NCBI RefSeq assembly: GCF_000203975.2 | Contig: NZ_AFCF02000006.1 | Coordinates: 1 to 64,000, forward strand | Length of the DNA stretch: 64,000 nucleotides | DNA from: Leisingera sp. ANG1 | GTDB lineage: Bacteria; Pseudomonadota; Alphaproteobacteria; Rhodobacterales; Rhodobacteraceae | Direction: 5' to 3' | Shown here: positions 16,640-24,430 of the stretch, piece by piece | Layout of the letters: the number at the start of each line of letters is the position of its first letter | Numbering within the stretch: the first letter of the stretch is position 1 | Made by a program: the position numbers and the translations under genes | Notes under the pieces: generated by a model | What the model was told of the DNA's origin: nothing | Seen by the model: only the letters and a program-made list of their open reading frames with translations | Databases searched by the model: none

Positions 16640-17956
16640 ATGAAAAATGCTTATGAAAAGCCAAAAATGTCGGCGAGGGCGCGGTTGATGATGGCCAGAA
16701 GGGAACGGCTCCTGGGGCCGAACAATCCGACCTTCTACGATGATCCGGTGCATTTTGTGCGGGGTGAAGGTGTCTGGCTGTTCGACGCGGACGGCCGGCG
16801 CTATCTGGATGCCTACAACAACGTGCCCCATGTGGGGCACTGCCACCCGCATGTGGTCGAGGCGATCTCGCGGCAGGCCGGCCTGTTGAACACTCACAGC
16901 CGGTATCTGCATGACAATGTCCTGGACTATGCCGAACGCCTGACAGCCACTTTCCACCGCAGCCTGTCAACGGTCCTGCTGACCTGCACCGGCAGTGAAG
17001 CCAATGACGTGGCGCTGCGCATGGCGCGGGCCATAACCGGCAAGCACGGGGTGATCGTCACCGACTTCACCTATCACGGAAACACCAGTGCGGTCATGGA
17101 ACTGGCCACGCTGATCCCGCGCGAGGACGGGTTCAGCACGCATCTGCGGACCATCCCGGCGCCAGACAGTTATCACCTTGAGCCGGGTGAGAAGGATGAA
17201 ACCGATATGGCAGCCCGGGTTTTGGCGCACCTTGATGCGGCAATTTCATCCTTGGAAGAAGCGGGGCACGGGGTGTCCGCAATCATGTTGTGTCCGATTT
17301 TTGCCAATGAAGGGTTCCCGGATTTGCCTCCGGGGTTCCTGGATCGCGTAGCCAAACGTGTGCGCAAGGCTGGCGGTGTTGTCATCGCAGATGAAGTCCA
17401 GCCGGGGTTCGGGCGGACCGGTGCGGCGATGTGGGGCCATCAGTACTCCGGATTCACCCCGGACATCGTGACAATGGGCAAACCCATGGGCAACGGCCAT
17501 CCCATTGGCGGCGTGGCAACCACTCATGACATCATGCATGCCTTCCGGACCAAGAACGTCTATTTCAACACATTCGGCAGCAATCCGGTCTCCTGCGCTG
17601 CCGGCTTGGCTGTTCTGGATGTGATTGAAAATGAAAGCCTGATCGAGAACGCGGCGGAGGTTGGGGCCTACGCCAAAGAGCGTCTGGAAAAGATGGCGGA
17701 AAAGTTTGGCTTTTTTGGTGACGTCAGAGGGGCAGGCTTGTTCTTCGGTGCAGAGATTGTTCATCCAGGTGAGCAGATCACTGCAGACAAGAAGCTGGCT
17801 AAGAGGGCGGTGAACCTGATGCGCGAAAACGGTGTGGTCATGGGGCTGCTAGGGCGGAAGGAAAACTTGTTCAAAATCCGCCCACCAATGCCGTTTTCCA
17901 AGGCAAATGCTGACCACCTTTTTGAAGTGATGGATCATGTCCTGAGCCGACTTTAG
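16640..17956 (+). CDS. Class III PLP enzyme of the AGXT2L/phospho-lyase type
   Basis: A 438-residue fold-type I PLP enzyme. It shows LTCTGSEANDVALRMAR (cofactor phosphate pocket), IADEVQPGFGRTG (Asp251) and TMGKPMGNGHPIGG with the Schiff-base Lys281. Class III enzymes of this subgroup include ethanolamine-phosphate and phosphohydroxylysine phospho-lyases and PbfA, a hydroxy-aminoethylphosphonate ammonia-lyase. They carry out elimination rather than transamination. The neighbouring kinase and aldehyde dehydrogenase favour a phospho-lyase releasing Pi and ammonia. The aepX-type importer leaves a PbfA-like role open. The start at 16640 has GGAGAGGGGG upstream. Confidence 0.8.
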   Translation: MKNAYEKPKMSARARLMMARRERLLGPNNPTFYDDPVHFVRGEGVWLFDADGRRYLDAYNNVPHVGHCHPHVVEAISRQAGLLNTHSRYLHDNVLDYAERLTATFHRSLSTVLLTCTGSEANDVALRMARAITGKHGVIVTDFTYHGNTSAVMELATLIPREDGFSTHLRTIPAPDSYHLEPGEKDETDMAARVLAHLDAAISSLEEAGHGVSAIMLCPIFANEGFPDLPPGFLDRVAKRVRKAGGVVIADEVQPGFGRTGAAMWGHQYSGFTPDIVTMGKPMGNGHPIGGVATTHDIMHAFRTKNVYFNTFGSNPVSCAAGLAVLDVIENESLIENAAEVGAYAKERLEKMAEKFGFFGDVRGAGLFFGAEIVHPGEQITADKKLAKRAVNLMRENGVVMGLLGRKENLFKIRPPMPFSKANADHLFEVMDHVLSRL

Positions 17957-18335
17957 AGACAGTAAGGTTGGCTGCGCAACTTTCCTCATCTGCCGTCCCT
18001 CGGAGTTCCTCTGGAAAACCGCCGCTTTCTGCTTCGTGCAACTGGCGGTTTGCAAACGCTTCGAGACAAGGTGATATGGCTAAAAGCGCCTATGGGCTTT
18101 GGTTCGGCCGACTGCTGGTTGCTAACAATGACAAAGCAAAGCCAGGCTCGCTCAGTGTGGTCGATAGCGCCGCGGTTCTCCCCCCCATAGTTGTGCGGTG
18201 GGTGCTGAAATGAGGCATCCCGGCAGGATTTTGAGCGGTCTTGCTGTGCCTCATTTCCCTGTGTGCTTCCATGCAAATACAAAGGGTTAGCGGAGGAAAA
18301 AGGGGGAGGTGTGATCATTCGGGCCAAGCTGTGCT
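17957..18335. other. Intergenic stretch between phospho-lyase and LysR genes
   Basis: No convincing gene is seen. A long hairpin with 8-bp arms (AAACCGCC near 18016, GGCGGTTT near 18045) lies about 60 bases after the phospho-lyase stop but has no T-run. A minus-strand open frame of 113 codons crosses here, but it has no recognisable motif and no ribosome binding site. The genes on both sides converge, so transcripts probably end here. Confidence 0.5.
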
Positions 18336-19241
18336 TCAGATTTGCGCTATGGCGTTGATCAGTGCGGCAGCCGTTTTTGCATGGTCCTGCAGGTCAGTCG
18401 TCAGCTCAGCGTTGGCGTTGACACAGACGCAAACGCTTTCCTCCATCCGCTGGTCTTTCAAAGGCACAAACCGGATGCCGCCGGCCAGCAATTCCGGACG
18501 GACATCGAAACGTGTCATAAAGGCCACCGCATGCCCATTCCGAACCATTTCGCTGGTGAAGAGGACCGAGTTGCTGGATGAAACAATCCGGGGCCGTTTC
18601 CGCTGCCGGTGGATTTCCGCCAGCAGCCGGGAATGTACGGACAGGTTTTCGCTGGGCAAACTGACGGGCCAATCCAGACACTCCGCAATCGATATTTCGT
18701 GCTGGTCGACAGTGAAATGGATTGGACTATAGACGAGACCGATCCGGCACGAAGTCTCTGACAGCACCCGGACAGGCTGGCTGGGCCGCGCATTGAATGC
18801 CAGGGCCAGATCGATTTCGCCTTCGGACAAGGCATGGATCAGCGTATTGGTATCGCCGGTCCTGACCTGCAGGACATCCAGGCGTTCCGCGGCCGTCTGC
18901 CGGTCATAAAGAGCAGGCAGCAATGTCTGTGCAAAACACTCTGCTGCGCCGATGCGGAGCTTCTTTTCATTTCCCCTGTCCTTGCGCGCGAGACTGGCGC
19001 GCAAATGGGTGCTCTCGTTCAGCCAGCGTTCGGCCTGACTCAGCAGTTTGAGCCCGTCCGCGGTCAGCTGCATTCCCTTGGCGTGGCGGGCAAACAGTGC
19101 TGTCCCGAGGTCTTCCTCCAGCAAGCGCATCTGCCGGCTCAGCGCAGATGAGGAAATATTCAGCTTGTCTGCTGCCTTTCGGATCGAGCATTCACGCGCC
19201 ACTTCGACAAAGGAATGCAGCTCCCGCGAGAACTCAGACAT
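18336..19241 (-). CDS. LysR-family transcriptional regulator
   Basis: A 301-residue regulator. The N-terminal helix-turn-helix FVEVARECSIRKAADKLN-ISSSALSRQMRLLEEDLG (about residues 11-46) is typical of LysR proteins. The rest is a periplasmic-binding-like effector domain. It is divergent from the first deaminase gene with a 121-base spacer, the usual arrangement for a LysR activator of the adjacent operon. It therefore probably controls the deaminase/binding-protein genes. Its ligand cannot be read from the sequence. Confidence 0.85.
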   Translation of the reverse strand: MSEFSRELHSFVEVARECSIRKAADKLNISSSALSRQMRLLEEDLGTALFARHAKGMQLTADGLKLLSQAERWLNESTHLRASLARKDRGNEKKLRIGAAECFAQTLLPALYDRQTAAERLDVLQVRTGDTNTLIHALSEGEIDLALAFNARPSQPVRVLSETSCRIGLVYSPIHFTVDQHEISIAECLDWPVSLPSENLSVHSRLLAEIHRQRKRPRIVSSSNSVLFTSEMVRNGHAVAFMTRFDVRPELLAGGIRFVPLKDQRMEESVCVCVNANAELTTDLQDHAKTAAALINAIAQI

Positions 19242-19362
19242 CCTACCCTCCTGCCAAGACCGTGTTCAAATTTTTCGCGCGCTATGCGCGATTCATTCTG
19301 ATTTTTATCACGGACGAGACAGCCTAGGCTATGCGGGAAACCTTCAAAACAGGTCACGCATT

Positions 19363-19833
19363 ATGCAAAATGATATCGATCACCTGCGCACCACCGTGAA
19401 GATCGCGCATGACTGCCGCGCCGAAGGAAACCACCCCTTCGGAGCAATCCTGATCGGCCCGGATGGCAGTGTCCTTCTCAGAGGCGGGAACACCTACTCC
19501 AGCGACAAGGGCGTCGGCCACGCAGAGCTCAACGTGGCCCGGGAAGCCAGCCAGAAATTCTCCCCTGAGTTTCTGAGCGAATGCACGCTCTATACATCTG
19601 TGGAACCCTGTTGCATGTGCGCGGGTGCCTGCTACTGGGCCGGCATCGGCGCAGTCGTCTACGGCATGACAGAGAAACGCCTGGCCGAATTGACCGGGGA
19701 CAACCCCGAAAACCTGACGCTCGATCTGGCTTGCAAAACGGTCTTTGCTGCTGGACGCCGGAAGATGGAGGTCCGCGGCCCTTTCCCCGAGATCGAGGAG
19801 GAAGTCGCTTTGGGGCACAAGGACTTCTGGTAG
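19363..19833 (+). CDS. CDA-fold nucleoside/nucleobase deaminase (copy 1)
   Basis: A 156-residue zinc deaminase. Zinc ligands and the proton shuttle are clear: GHAELN (His53, Glu55) and EPCCMCAG (Cys83, Cys86). GNHPFGAIL near the N-terminus and ACYWAGIGAVVYGM after the zinc site place it with guanine-deaminase/TadA-like enzymes acting on free bases or nucleosides. The start at 19363 follows AGG at a short distance. It is divergent from the LysR gene and is followed by a BMP-type binding protein gene after 71 bases. The exact base (guanine, cytosine or a modified base) is unknown. Confidence 0.8.
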   Translation: MQNDIDHLRTTVKIAHDCRAEGNHPFGAILIGPDGSVLLRGGNTYSSDKGVGHAELNVAREASQKFSPEFLSECTLYTSVEPCCMCAGACYWAGIGAVVYGMTEKRLAELTGDNPENLTLDLACKTVFAAGRRKMEVRGPFPEIEEEVALGHKDFW

Positions 19834-19904
19834 CGGCAAAGGCGCGAACGGCCTACCGCTTTCCGCGCCCCTAGGCGAGAGTACTTTCAACGAGGAGAAA
19901 ACCC

Positions 19905-20978
19905 ATGAAACTCAGATCTTTGCTGGGGGGCGCTGCTGTGGCGCTTGGTTTGACCGCAAGCGCGGCATTTGCGGACAAGACCAAAGTCGGCTTTGTCTAT
20001 GTCGGCCCGGTTGGAGATGGCGGATGGACCTACGAACATGAACAGGCGCGCAAGAAAGTTGTCGAAGAGTTCGGAGATCAGATCGAAACCGTCTTTGTCG
20101 AAAGTGTGCCTGACGGACCGGACTCCGCACGTGTGATGACCCAGATGGCGCTGGAAGGCGCAGATCTGATTTTCGCCACATCCTTTGGCTACATGGATCC
20201 TGCGATTGAAGTTGCCAGCAAGTTTCCCGATCTGAAAATCGAACACGCAACCGGGTACAAGACCGCTCCGAACGTGTCGGTTTATTCTGCCAGGTTCTAT
20301 GAAGGCCGTGCCATCCAGGGCCATATCGCGGGCAAGATGACCAAGTCCAACGTGATTGGATACATTGCATCTTTCCCGATCCCTGAGGTCATCCGCGGCA
20401 TCAATTCCGCCTACATCCACGCCAAGAAGGCAAATCCGGATGTAGAGTTCAAAGTTGTCTGGGTCTCTACCTGGTTCAATCCGGCCAAAGAGGCCGATGC
20501 CGCAAAGGCGCTGATCGAACAGGGCGCTGATGTGATCCTGCAGCACACCGATTCAACCGCCCCGATGGCAGCGGCGGAAAGCGCCGGAAACGTCATCGGT
20601 TTCGGCCAGGCATCTGACATGGCCGAATACAAGGACGGCCCGCGGGTCTCGTCGATCATCGACAATTGGGCACCTTATTACATCAGCCGCGTGCGAGCCG
20701 TGATCGATGGCACCTGGGAACCGGTGAACACCTGGGACGGCATCGGCGCAGGCATGGTGGAAATCGGGGAAATGACCGACAAGATCCCTGCCGCCGTACA
20801 GGCCGAAGCCCTCGCGATGAAAGAGCAGATCGCAACTGGCACCTATCATCCTTTCACCGGTCCTCTAAACAAGCAGGACGGCAGCGTCTGGCTTGCGGAA
20901 GGTGAAACCTCTGACGACGGGACGCTGGCTGGCATGGACTTCTTTGTTGAAGGTCTCGACGCTCTGATCCCCAACTGA
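19905..20978 (+). CDS. BMP-family (PnrA-like) ABC transporter binding protein
   Basis: A 357-residue periplasmic protein with a signal peptide ending TASAAFA. VGFVYVGPVGDGGWTYEHEQ is the start expected of basic-membrane-protein lipoproteins of the PnrA/nucleoside-binding group. This copy lacks a lipobox cysteine. Such proteins normally serve a nucleoside ABC importer with one ATPase and two permeases. None of those genes is next to it; instead two deaminases flank it. It may work with a transporter encoded elsewhere or be the survivor of a lost operon. GAGGAG lies before the start. Confidence 0.85.
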   Translation: MKLRSLLGGAAVALGLTASAAFADKTKVGFVYVGPVGDGGWTYEHEQARKKVVEEFGDQIETVFVESVPDGPDSARVMTQMALEGADLIFATSFGYMDPAIEVASKFPDLKIEHATGYKTAPNVSVYSARFYEGRAIQGHIAGKMTKSNVIGYIASFPIPEVIRGINSAYIHAKKANPDVEFKVVWVSTWFNPAKEADAAKALIEQGADVILQHTDSTAPMAAAESAGNVIGFGQASDMAEYKDGPRVSSIIDNWAPYYISRVRAVIDGTWEPVNTWDGIGAGMVEIGEMTDKIPAAVQAEALAMKEQIATGTYHPFTGPLNKQDGSVWLAEGETSDDGTLAGMDFFVEGLDALIPN

Positions 20979-21093
20979 GCTTAGGCCGCCGCGTGCATGC
21001 GATTTTGTTTGCCTGCGGCGGTCCGCTCTTTATTGGCCCGCAAAACCAGGGCACCCGGCCCCTGAAACGCCTCATAATGCAATAGAGAATGTC

Positions 21094-21606
21094 ATGAAAA
21101 CACCGCCGAACCTCGAAAACCTCGACGTGGAATCGCTGTTGCGCCGCACGTTTGAACTGGCGCAATCCGCCCGCTCTAAAGGCAACCACCCATTCGGCGC
21201 GCTGCTGTGCGACTTCGATGGCAATATCGCCCTCGAAATCGAAAACACCGTTGGCGATCTGAACGATTCAACGTGCCACGCCGAACAGAACCTGATGAGC
21301 GCTGCTTCTCGCAAGTTTACCCGCGAAGAGCTTGCTGAACTCGTCATGGTTACCAGCACGGAACCCTGCGCGATGTGTGCCGGTGCAACTTTCTGGGTCG
21401 GTGTGAGGGCTGTTGTTTATGGTCTGTCCGAGCTCGCATTGGTTGAGATGTGTACAAGTGAAGCCTCGCCGCACCCCGAGGTTCTCAACCTGCCGTGCCG
21501 CCGGGTGTTCGAAAGCTCCCCGAACCACCCAACAGTGGTCATTGGCCCGCTTCTGGAAGACGAAGCCCGCAAACCGCATGAAGGCTTCTGGACTGCCGGG
21601 TACTGA
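21094..21606 (+). CDS. CDA-fold nucleoside/nucleobase deaminase (copy 2)
   Basis: A 170-residue paralogue of the deaminase at 19363, with CHAEQN (His62, Glu64) and EPCAMCAG (Cys92, Cys95) as the zinc site. It shares the GNHPFGALL and VYGL segments but differs in the C-terminal third, which ends KPHEGFWTAGY against GHKDFW in copy 1. The two copies flank the BMP-type binding protein gene, suggesting that two related bases or nucleosides are processed, or that the enzymes act at successive steps. It lies 115 bases after the binding protein gene, on the same strand. Confidence 0.8.
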   Translation: MKTPPNLENLDVESLLRRTFELAQSARSKGNHPFGALLCDFDGNIALEIENTVGDLNDSTCHAEQNLMSAASRKFTREELAELVMVTSTEPCAMCAGATFWVGVRAVVYGLSELALVEMCTSEASPHPEVLNLPCRRVFESSPNHPTVVIGPLLEDEARKPHEGFWTAGY

Positions 21607-22022
21607 GTGTGGCTGAAAATCTCCTGAAGCAGGGACACCTTGCAAGACGCGGATCCAATCGCACGTAGGGCAGGGAAGTATCAGGAATATCAAACTGCGT
21701 TTTGTTGAATCTACTACCCCAGCTTTCACGAATTTGAGAAACCACTGGCCTCTGAAGGATCGCTTTGTCCTACTGCACCGGCTTTGCAGCGCCTTCTTCT
21801 AGTGGCGGCAGCGCTGTATTTCATATTGATCGTAGGGGGCCAGTTAAGGCGCAGGGCTTTTCAGCCCGAAGCCCCGGCAAACTCTTTTCATTTAGTGCGG
21901 TCACGCAATGCTGCCGCTATTTGCGTGTTTTTTTACGACTACACACTTGCCGAGAGAGCAGGTAGGATACGGCGGTTGTCTGCTCCTGCAGTCAAAAACG
22001 TCAAGCAAGATCAACGCCTTAC

Positions 22023-22045
22023 GCCCCGAATACGCGGGGCTTTCT
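22023..22045 (+). terminator. Small hairpin with T-run
   Basis: Arms GCCCCG and CGGGGC with a 6-base loop are followed by TTTCT. It lies in the decayed stretch; the transcript it once served cannot be named. Confidence 0.45.
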
Positions 22046-22154
22046 GCATTGGCACATGCCGCGCTGGAAGCACTGTGAAAGCAGAAGAACGTAAAACGCG
22101 CTGGTGCGCAGGGGCAATCCTTTCTGTTTCAGATACAGTTGGCGCCAAGCTAAT

Positions 22155-22260
22155 CGTCATGGGGGCGTTTGACCGCATCAACCTGCCGCGGTTTCTGAAC
22201 TGTTTCCTCAGGCTTGTGCCGTTTCGTTCCCATTCTCGGTCCTCCGTTTTCCTAAACATA
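22155..22260 (-). pseudogene. Remnant of IS3-type transposase OrfA (N-terminus only)
   Basis: On the minus strand an ATG (22219-22221) preceded by GGAGGA opens MGTKRHKPEETVQKPRQVD, which matches the usual start of IS3-family OrfA proteins (xKRHKPEEIVxKLRQVD). It runs into a stop after 28 codons and the rest of the transposase is missing. This is a decayed insertion-sequence end. The family call is from recalled sequence similarity. Confidence 0.55.
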
Positions 22261-22302
22261 ACCGCGGACCAGTTTAGGTGGGGCATTCCAGCCTAGCGGC
22301 AA

Positions 22303-22351
22303 AAACACCGCTGAAACCCGCCAGTCCGGACCTGTGCCCGGACTGGCAGCG
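22303..22351 (-). terminator. Terminator of tctCBA system 2
   Basis: Perfect 10-bp arms GCCAGTCCGG (22320-22329) and CCGGACTGGC (22338-22347) extend outward through CCGCTG/CAGCGG, followed on the minus strand by TGTTTTT. It lies just after the tctA stop codon. A second perfect repeat, GCAGTCAG-TCG-CTGACTGC (about 22355-22373), overlaps that stop. Confidence 0.75.
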
Positions 22352-22358
22352 GAGGCAG

Positions 22359-23897
22359 TCAGTCGCTGACTGCCCCTTTCTCGTCGCGGCGCTGATGCAT
22401 CCTGGCCTTCAACCTGGCGCCGACAATCACCGGCAGCACGAAGCCGATTATGGCAACCGTCCAAAGCGCGATGGACAGCGGGCTGTCAGCAAGGGTCCAC
22501 CAGTTGCCGTTGTCGATTGTGACTGCACGGCGCAGGTTGTTCTCCATCGCGTTGCCCAAGAGCGTCCCCAGAATGACCGGCACAAGCGGCACGTCCAGCT
22601 TGCGCAGTGCCCAGCCCATGACCCCGAAGCCGATCATCACCAAGAGGTCGAAGGTGCTGCCGGAAATGCCGTAGATGCCGACAAAGCTGACCATCGCCAC
22701 GATCGGCATCAGGATGCGCGAGGGGATCATCAGCACGCGGGTGAACAGGCCGACCATCGGGATATTCATCGCCAGAAGCATGAAGTTGGCGATGAACAGT
22801 GCTGCGATCAGGCCCCAGACCACGTCCGGGTTCTGGCTGAACAGCAGCGGGCCCGGCGTGATATTGAGCGCCAGCAGCACCGCCAGCAGCACCGCGGTTG
22901 TGCCCGATCCCGGCACCCCCAGTGCCAGCATCGGCACCAGGGCACCGCCAGCCGCGGCATTGTTGCCGGCTTCGGGCGCCGCCACGCCGCGCGGGTCGCC
23001 GGTGCCGAAGGTGCCTTCCTTGTCGACCAGCTTTTTCTCCATCGAATAGGAGATGAACGACCCCAGCGAGGCTCCGGCACCCGGCAATACGCCTGCGATA
23101 AATCCCAAAAAGGAGGTCCGCAGCATGGTCGGAGTGGTCTGGCGGATCATCGACACCGGCGGATAAAGCTTGCCGATGGTCAGCTTGCGCCCCGCGGCAT
23201 CGGAGCCGCCGTGCCGGGTTTCCAAAAAGATGAAGACCTCGGACAGGGCAAACAGGCCGACGATGGCGACCAGGAAATCCAGCCCGTCATAGAGATGCAC
23301 CTCACCGAAAGTGAAGCGCGGCACGCCGGTCTGGGTATCAACACCAATGGTCGCTAGTCCAAGGCCCAGCGCCGCGGCAAAGGCGGATTTCGCCTGGTTG
23401 GTCGACGACACGCCGCCCAGCGTCATGAAGGCCAGCGCAAACAGGGCGAAATATTCCGCGGGGCCGAACAGCAGGGCGATCTTGACCAGCTGCGGCGCCA
23501 GCAGGATCAGACCCCAGGTGGCTAGGAAGGCGCCGACAAAGGACGCGATGCCCGATAGCGACAGAGCCTCGCCCGCCAGACCCTTCTTGGCCATCGGGTG
23601 GCCGTCCAGGCAGGTCATCATGGCGGGTTCGTCCCCGGGAATGTTCAGCAGAATCGAACTGATGCGCCCGCCGTACATGGCGCCGTAATAGACACTGGTC
23701 AGCAAGATCAGCGAGGGCGTCGCCCCCAGCCCCATGGTAAAGGCCAGCGGGATCAGGATGGCGACCCCGTTCGACGGTCCCAGCCCGGGCAGCGCGCCCA
23801 TGATGGTGCCCAGGAAGCAGCCCAGCAGCGCCAGGCCGATGTTCTGCCAGCTGAGCGCGATGGCAAAACCGTCGCCAAGATTTGCGAGAAGCTCCAT
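22359..23897 (-). CDS. tctA: Tripartite tricarboxylate transporter, large permease subunit TctA (system 2)
   Basis: A 512-residue membrane protein with the duplicated TctA motifs GALPGLGPSNGVAILIPLAF near the N-terminus and IAGVLPGAGASLGSFISYSM in the middle, plus LLNIPGDEPAMMTCLDGHP. It is clearly a different lineage from the TctA at 10099, so the two systems are not a recent duplication. It forms an operon with tctC and tctB (12 bases from tctB) opposite a response regulator/histidine kinase pair. The expected substrate is a carboxylate. Confidence 0.9.
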   Translation of the reverse strand: MELLANLGDGFAIALSWQNIGLALLGCFLGTIMGALPGLGPSNGVAILIPLAFTMGLGATPSLILLTSVYYGAMYGGRISSILLNIPGDEPAMMTCLDGHPMAKKGLAGEALSLSGIASFVGAFLATWGLILLAPQLVKIALLFGPAEYFALFALAFMTLGGVSSTNQAKSAFAAALGLGLATIGVDTQTGVPRFTFGEVHLYDGLDFLVAIVGLFALSEVFIFLETRHGGSDAAGRKLTIGKLYPPVSMIRQTTPTMLRTSFLGFIAGVLPGAGASLGSFISYSMEKKLVDKEGTFGTGDPRGVAAPEAGNNAAAGGALVPMLALGVPGSGTTAVLLAVLLALNITPGPLLFSQNPDVVWGLIAALFIANFMLLAMNIPMVGLFTRVLMIPSRILMPIVAMVSFVGIYGISGSTFDLLVMIGFGVMGWALRKLDVPLVPVILGTLLGNAMENNLRRAVTIDNGNWWTLADSPLSIALWTVAIIGFVLPVIVGARLKARMHQRRDEKGAVSD

Positions 23898-23909
23898 GCT
23901 GCGCCCTCC

Positions 23910-24341
23910 TCAGAAGCCAAAGGGACCCTTGGCCAGCGACAGGCCGAGGATCAGGTGAAAGGTGACATAGATGCCGATGGAAGTGCCGGCGCCCACGGCC
24001 ACTGTTTCCAGCGGTCCCGACCCCAGCCGCCAGGCCAGATAGGCGGCGGCGAAGGCGGTAGCGATGACAAAGCCGGCAACCGGCAGCATTTCGGCGTAAA
24101 GGATCAGCACCACAACAGCGGCGGCCAGTTCCGCCAGCCGTCCCAGTGCGGGCCAATGCGGCTCCGGGTCCGGGCGCAGCGCAATCACCGCGCCCGAGAG
24201 GCCGAGGATGGCAGCAATGATCAGGGGAAAGGCCTTGGGGCCGACGGCATCGGAGAGAAAGCTTTCCTCGATCGCAAGCGCGGCAAAGACATAGCCGGCA
24301 GCAAGGATCATGCCGAAGACCCCGAAGATACGATCGCTCAT
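23910..24341 (-). CDS. tctB: Tripartite tricarboxylate transporter, small permease subunit TctB (system 2)
   Basis: A 143-residue membrane protein with four hydrophobic segments, including FPLIIAAILGLSGAVIAL and LGRLAELAAAVVVLILYAEM, and the length usual for TctB. The start at 24341 (MSDRIFGVFG) is chosen over a longer reading to 24560 because the longer N-terminus overlaps the tctC coding region and has no membrane or family features. It is the middle gene of tctC-tctB-tctA. Confidence 0.85.
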   Translation of the reverse strand: MSDRIFGVFGMILAAGYVFAALAIEESFLSDAVGPKAFPLIIAAILGLSGAVIALRPDPEPHWPALGRLAELAAAVVVLILYAEMLPVAGFVIATAFAAAYLAWRLGSGPLETVAVGAGTSIGIYVTFHLILGLSLAKGPFGF

Positions 24342-24430
24342 GGCGGTCTCCAGTTCAGGTGTTTGGCGGGGCCGCCCGCAGAGGGAACCGCAGGATTGCG
24401 CGGCCTCCCCCGGGACTAACCCCGAAAAGG

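Larger units (their letters stand above)
21607..22302. other. Decayed intergenic stretch
   Basis: About 700 bases without an intact gene. It contains an IS3-type remnant near its right end (22155-22260, minus), a hairpin GCCCCG-AATACG-CGGGGC with short T-run (22023-22045), and several short open frames without ribosome binding sites. Base composition is lower in GC than the flanking tct and deaminase genes. It looks like a site of past insertion and deletion. Confidence 0.5.

Noticed and set aside
17986-18327. 113-codon minus-strand frame as a transposase remnant
   Set aside because: Some Arg-rich segments look transposase-like, but no catalytic or DNA-binding motif could be recognised and there is no ribosome binding site.
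10099-23897. The two tctCBA sets as a recent duplication
   Set aside because: The TctA, TctB and TctC proteins differ clearly in length and motif wording between sets, so they are separate lineages.
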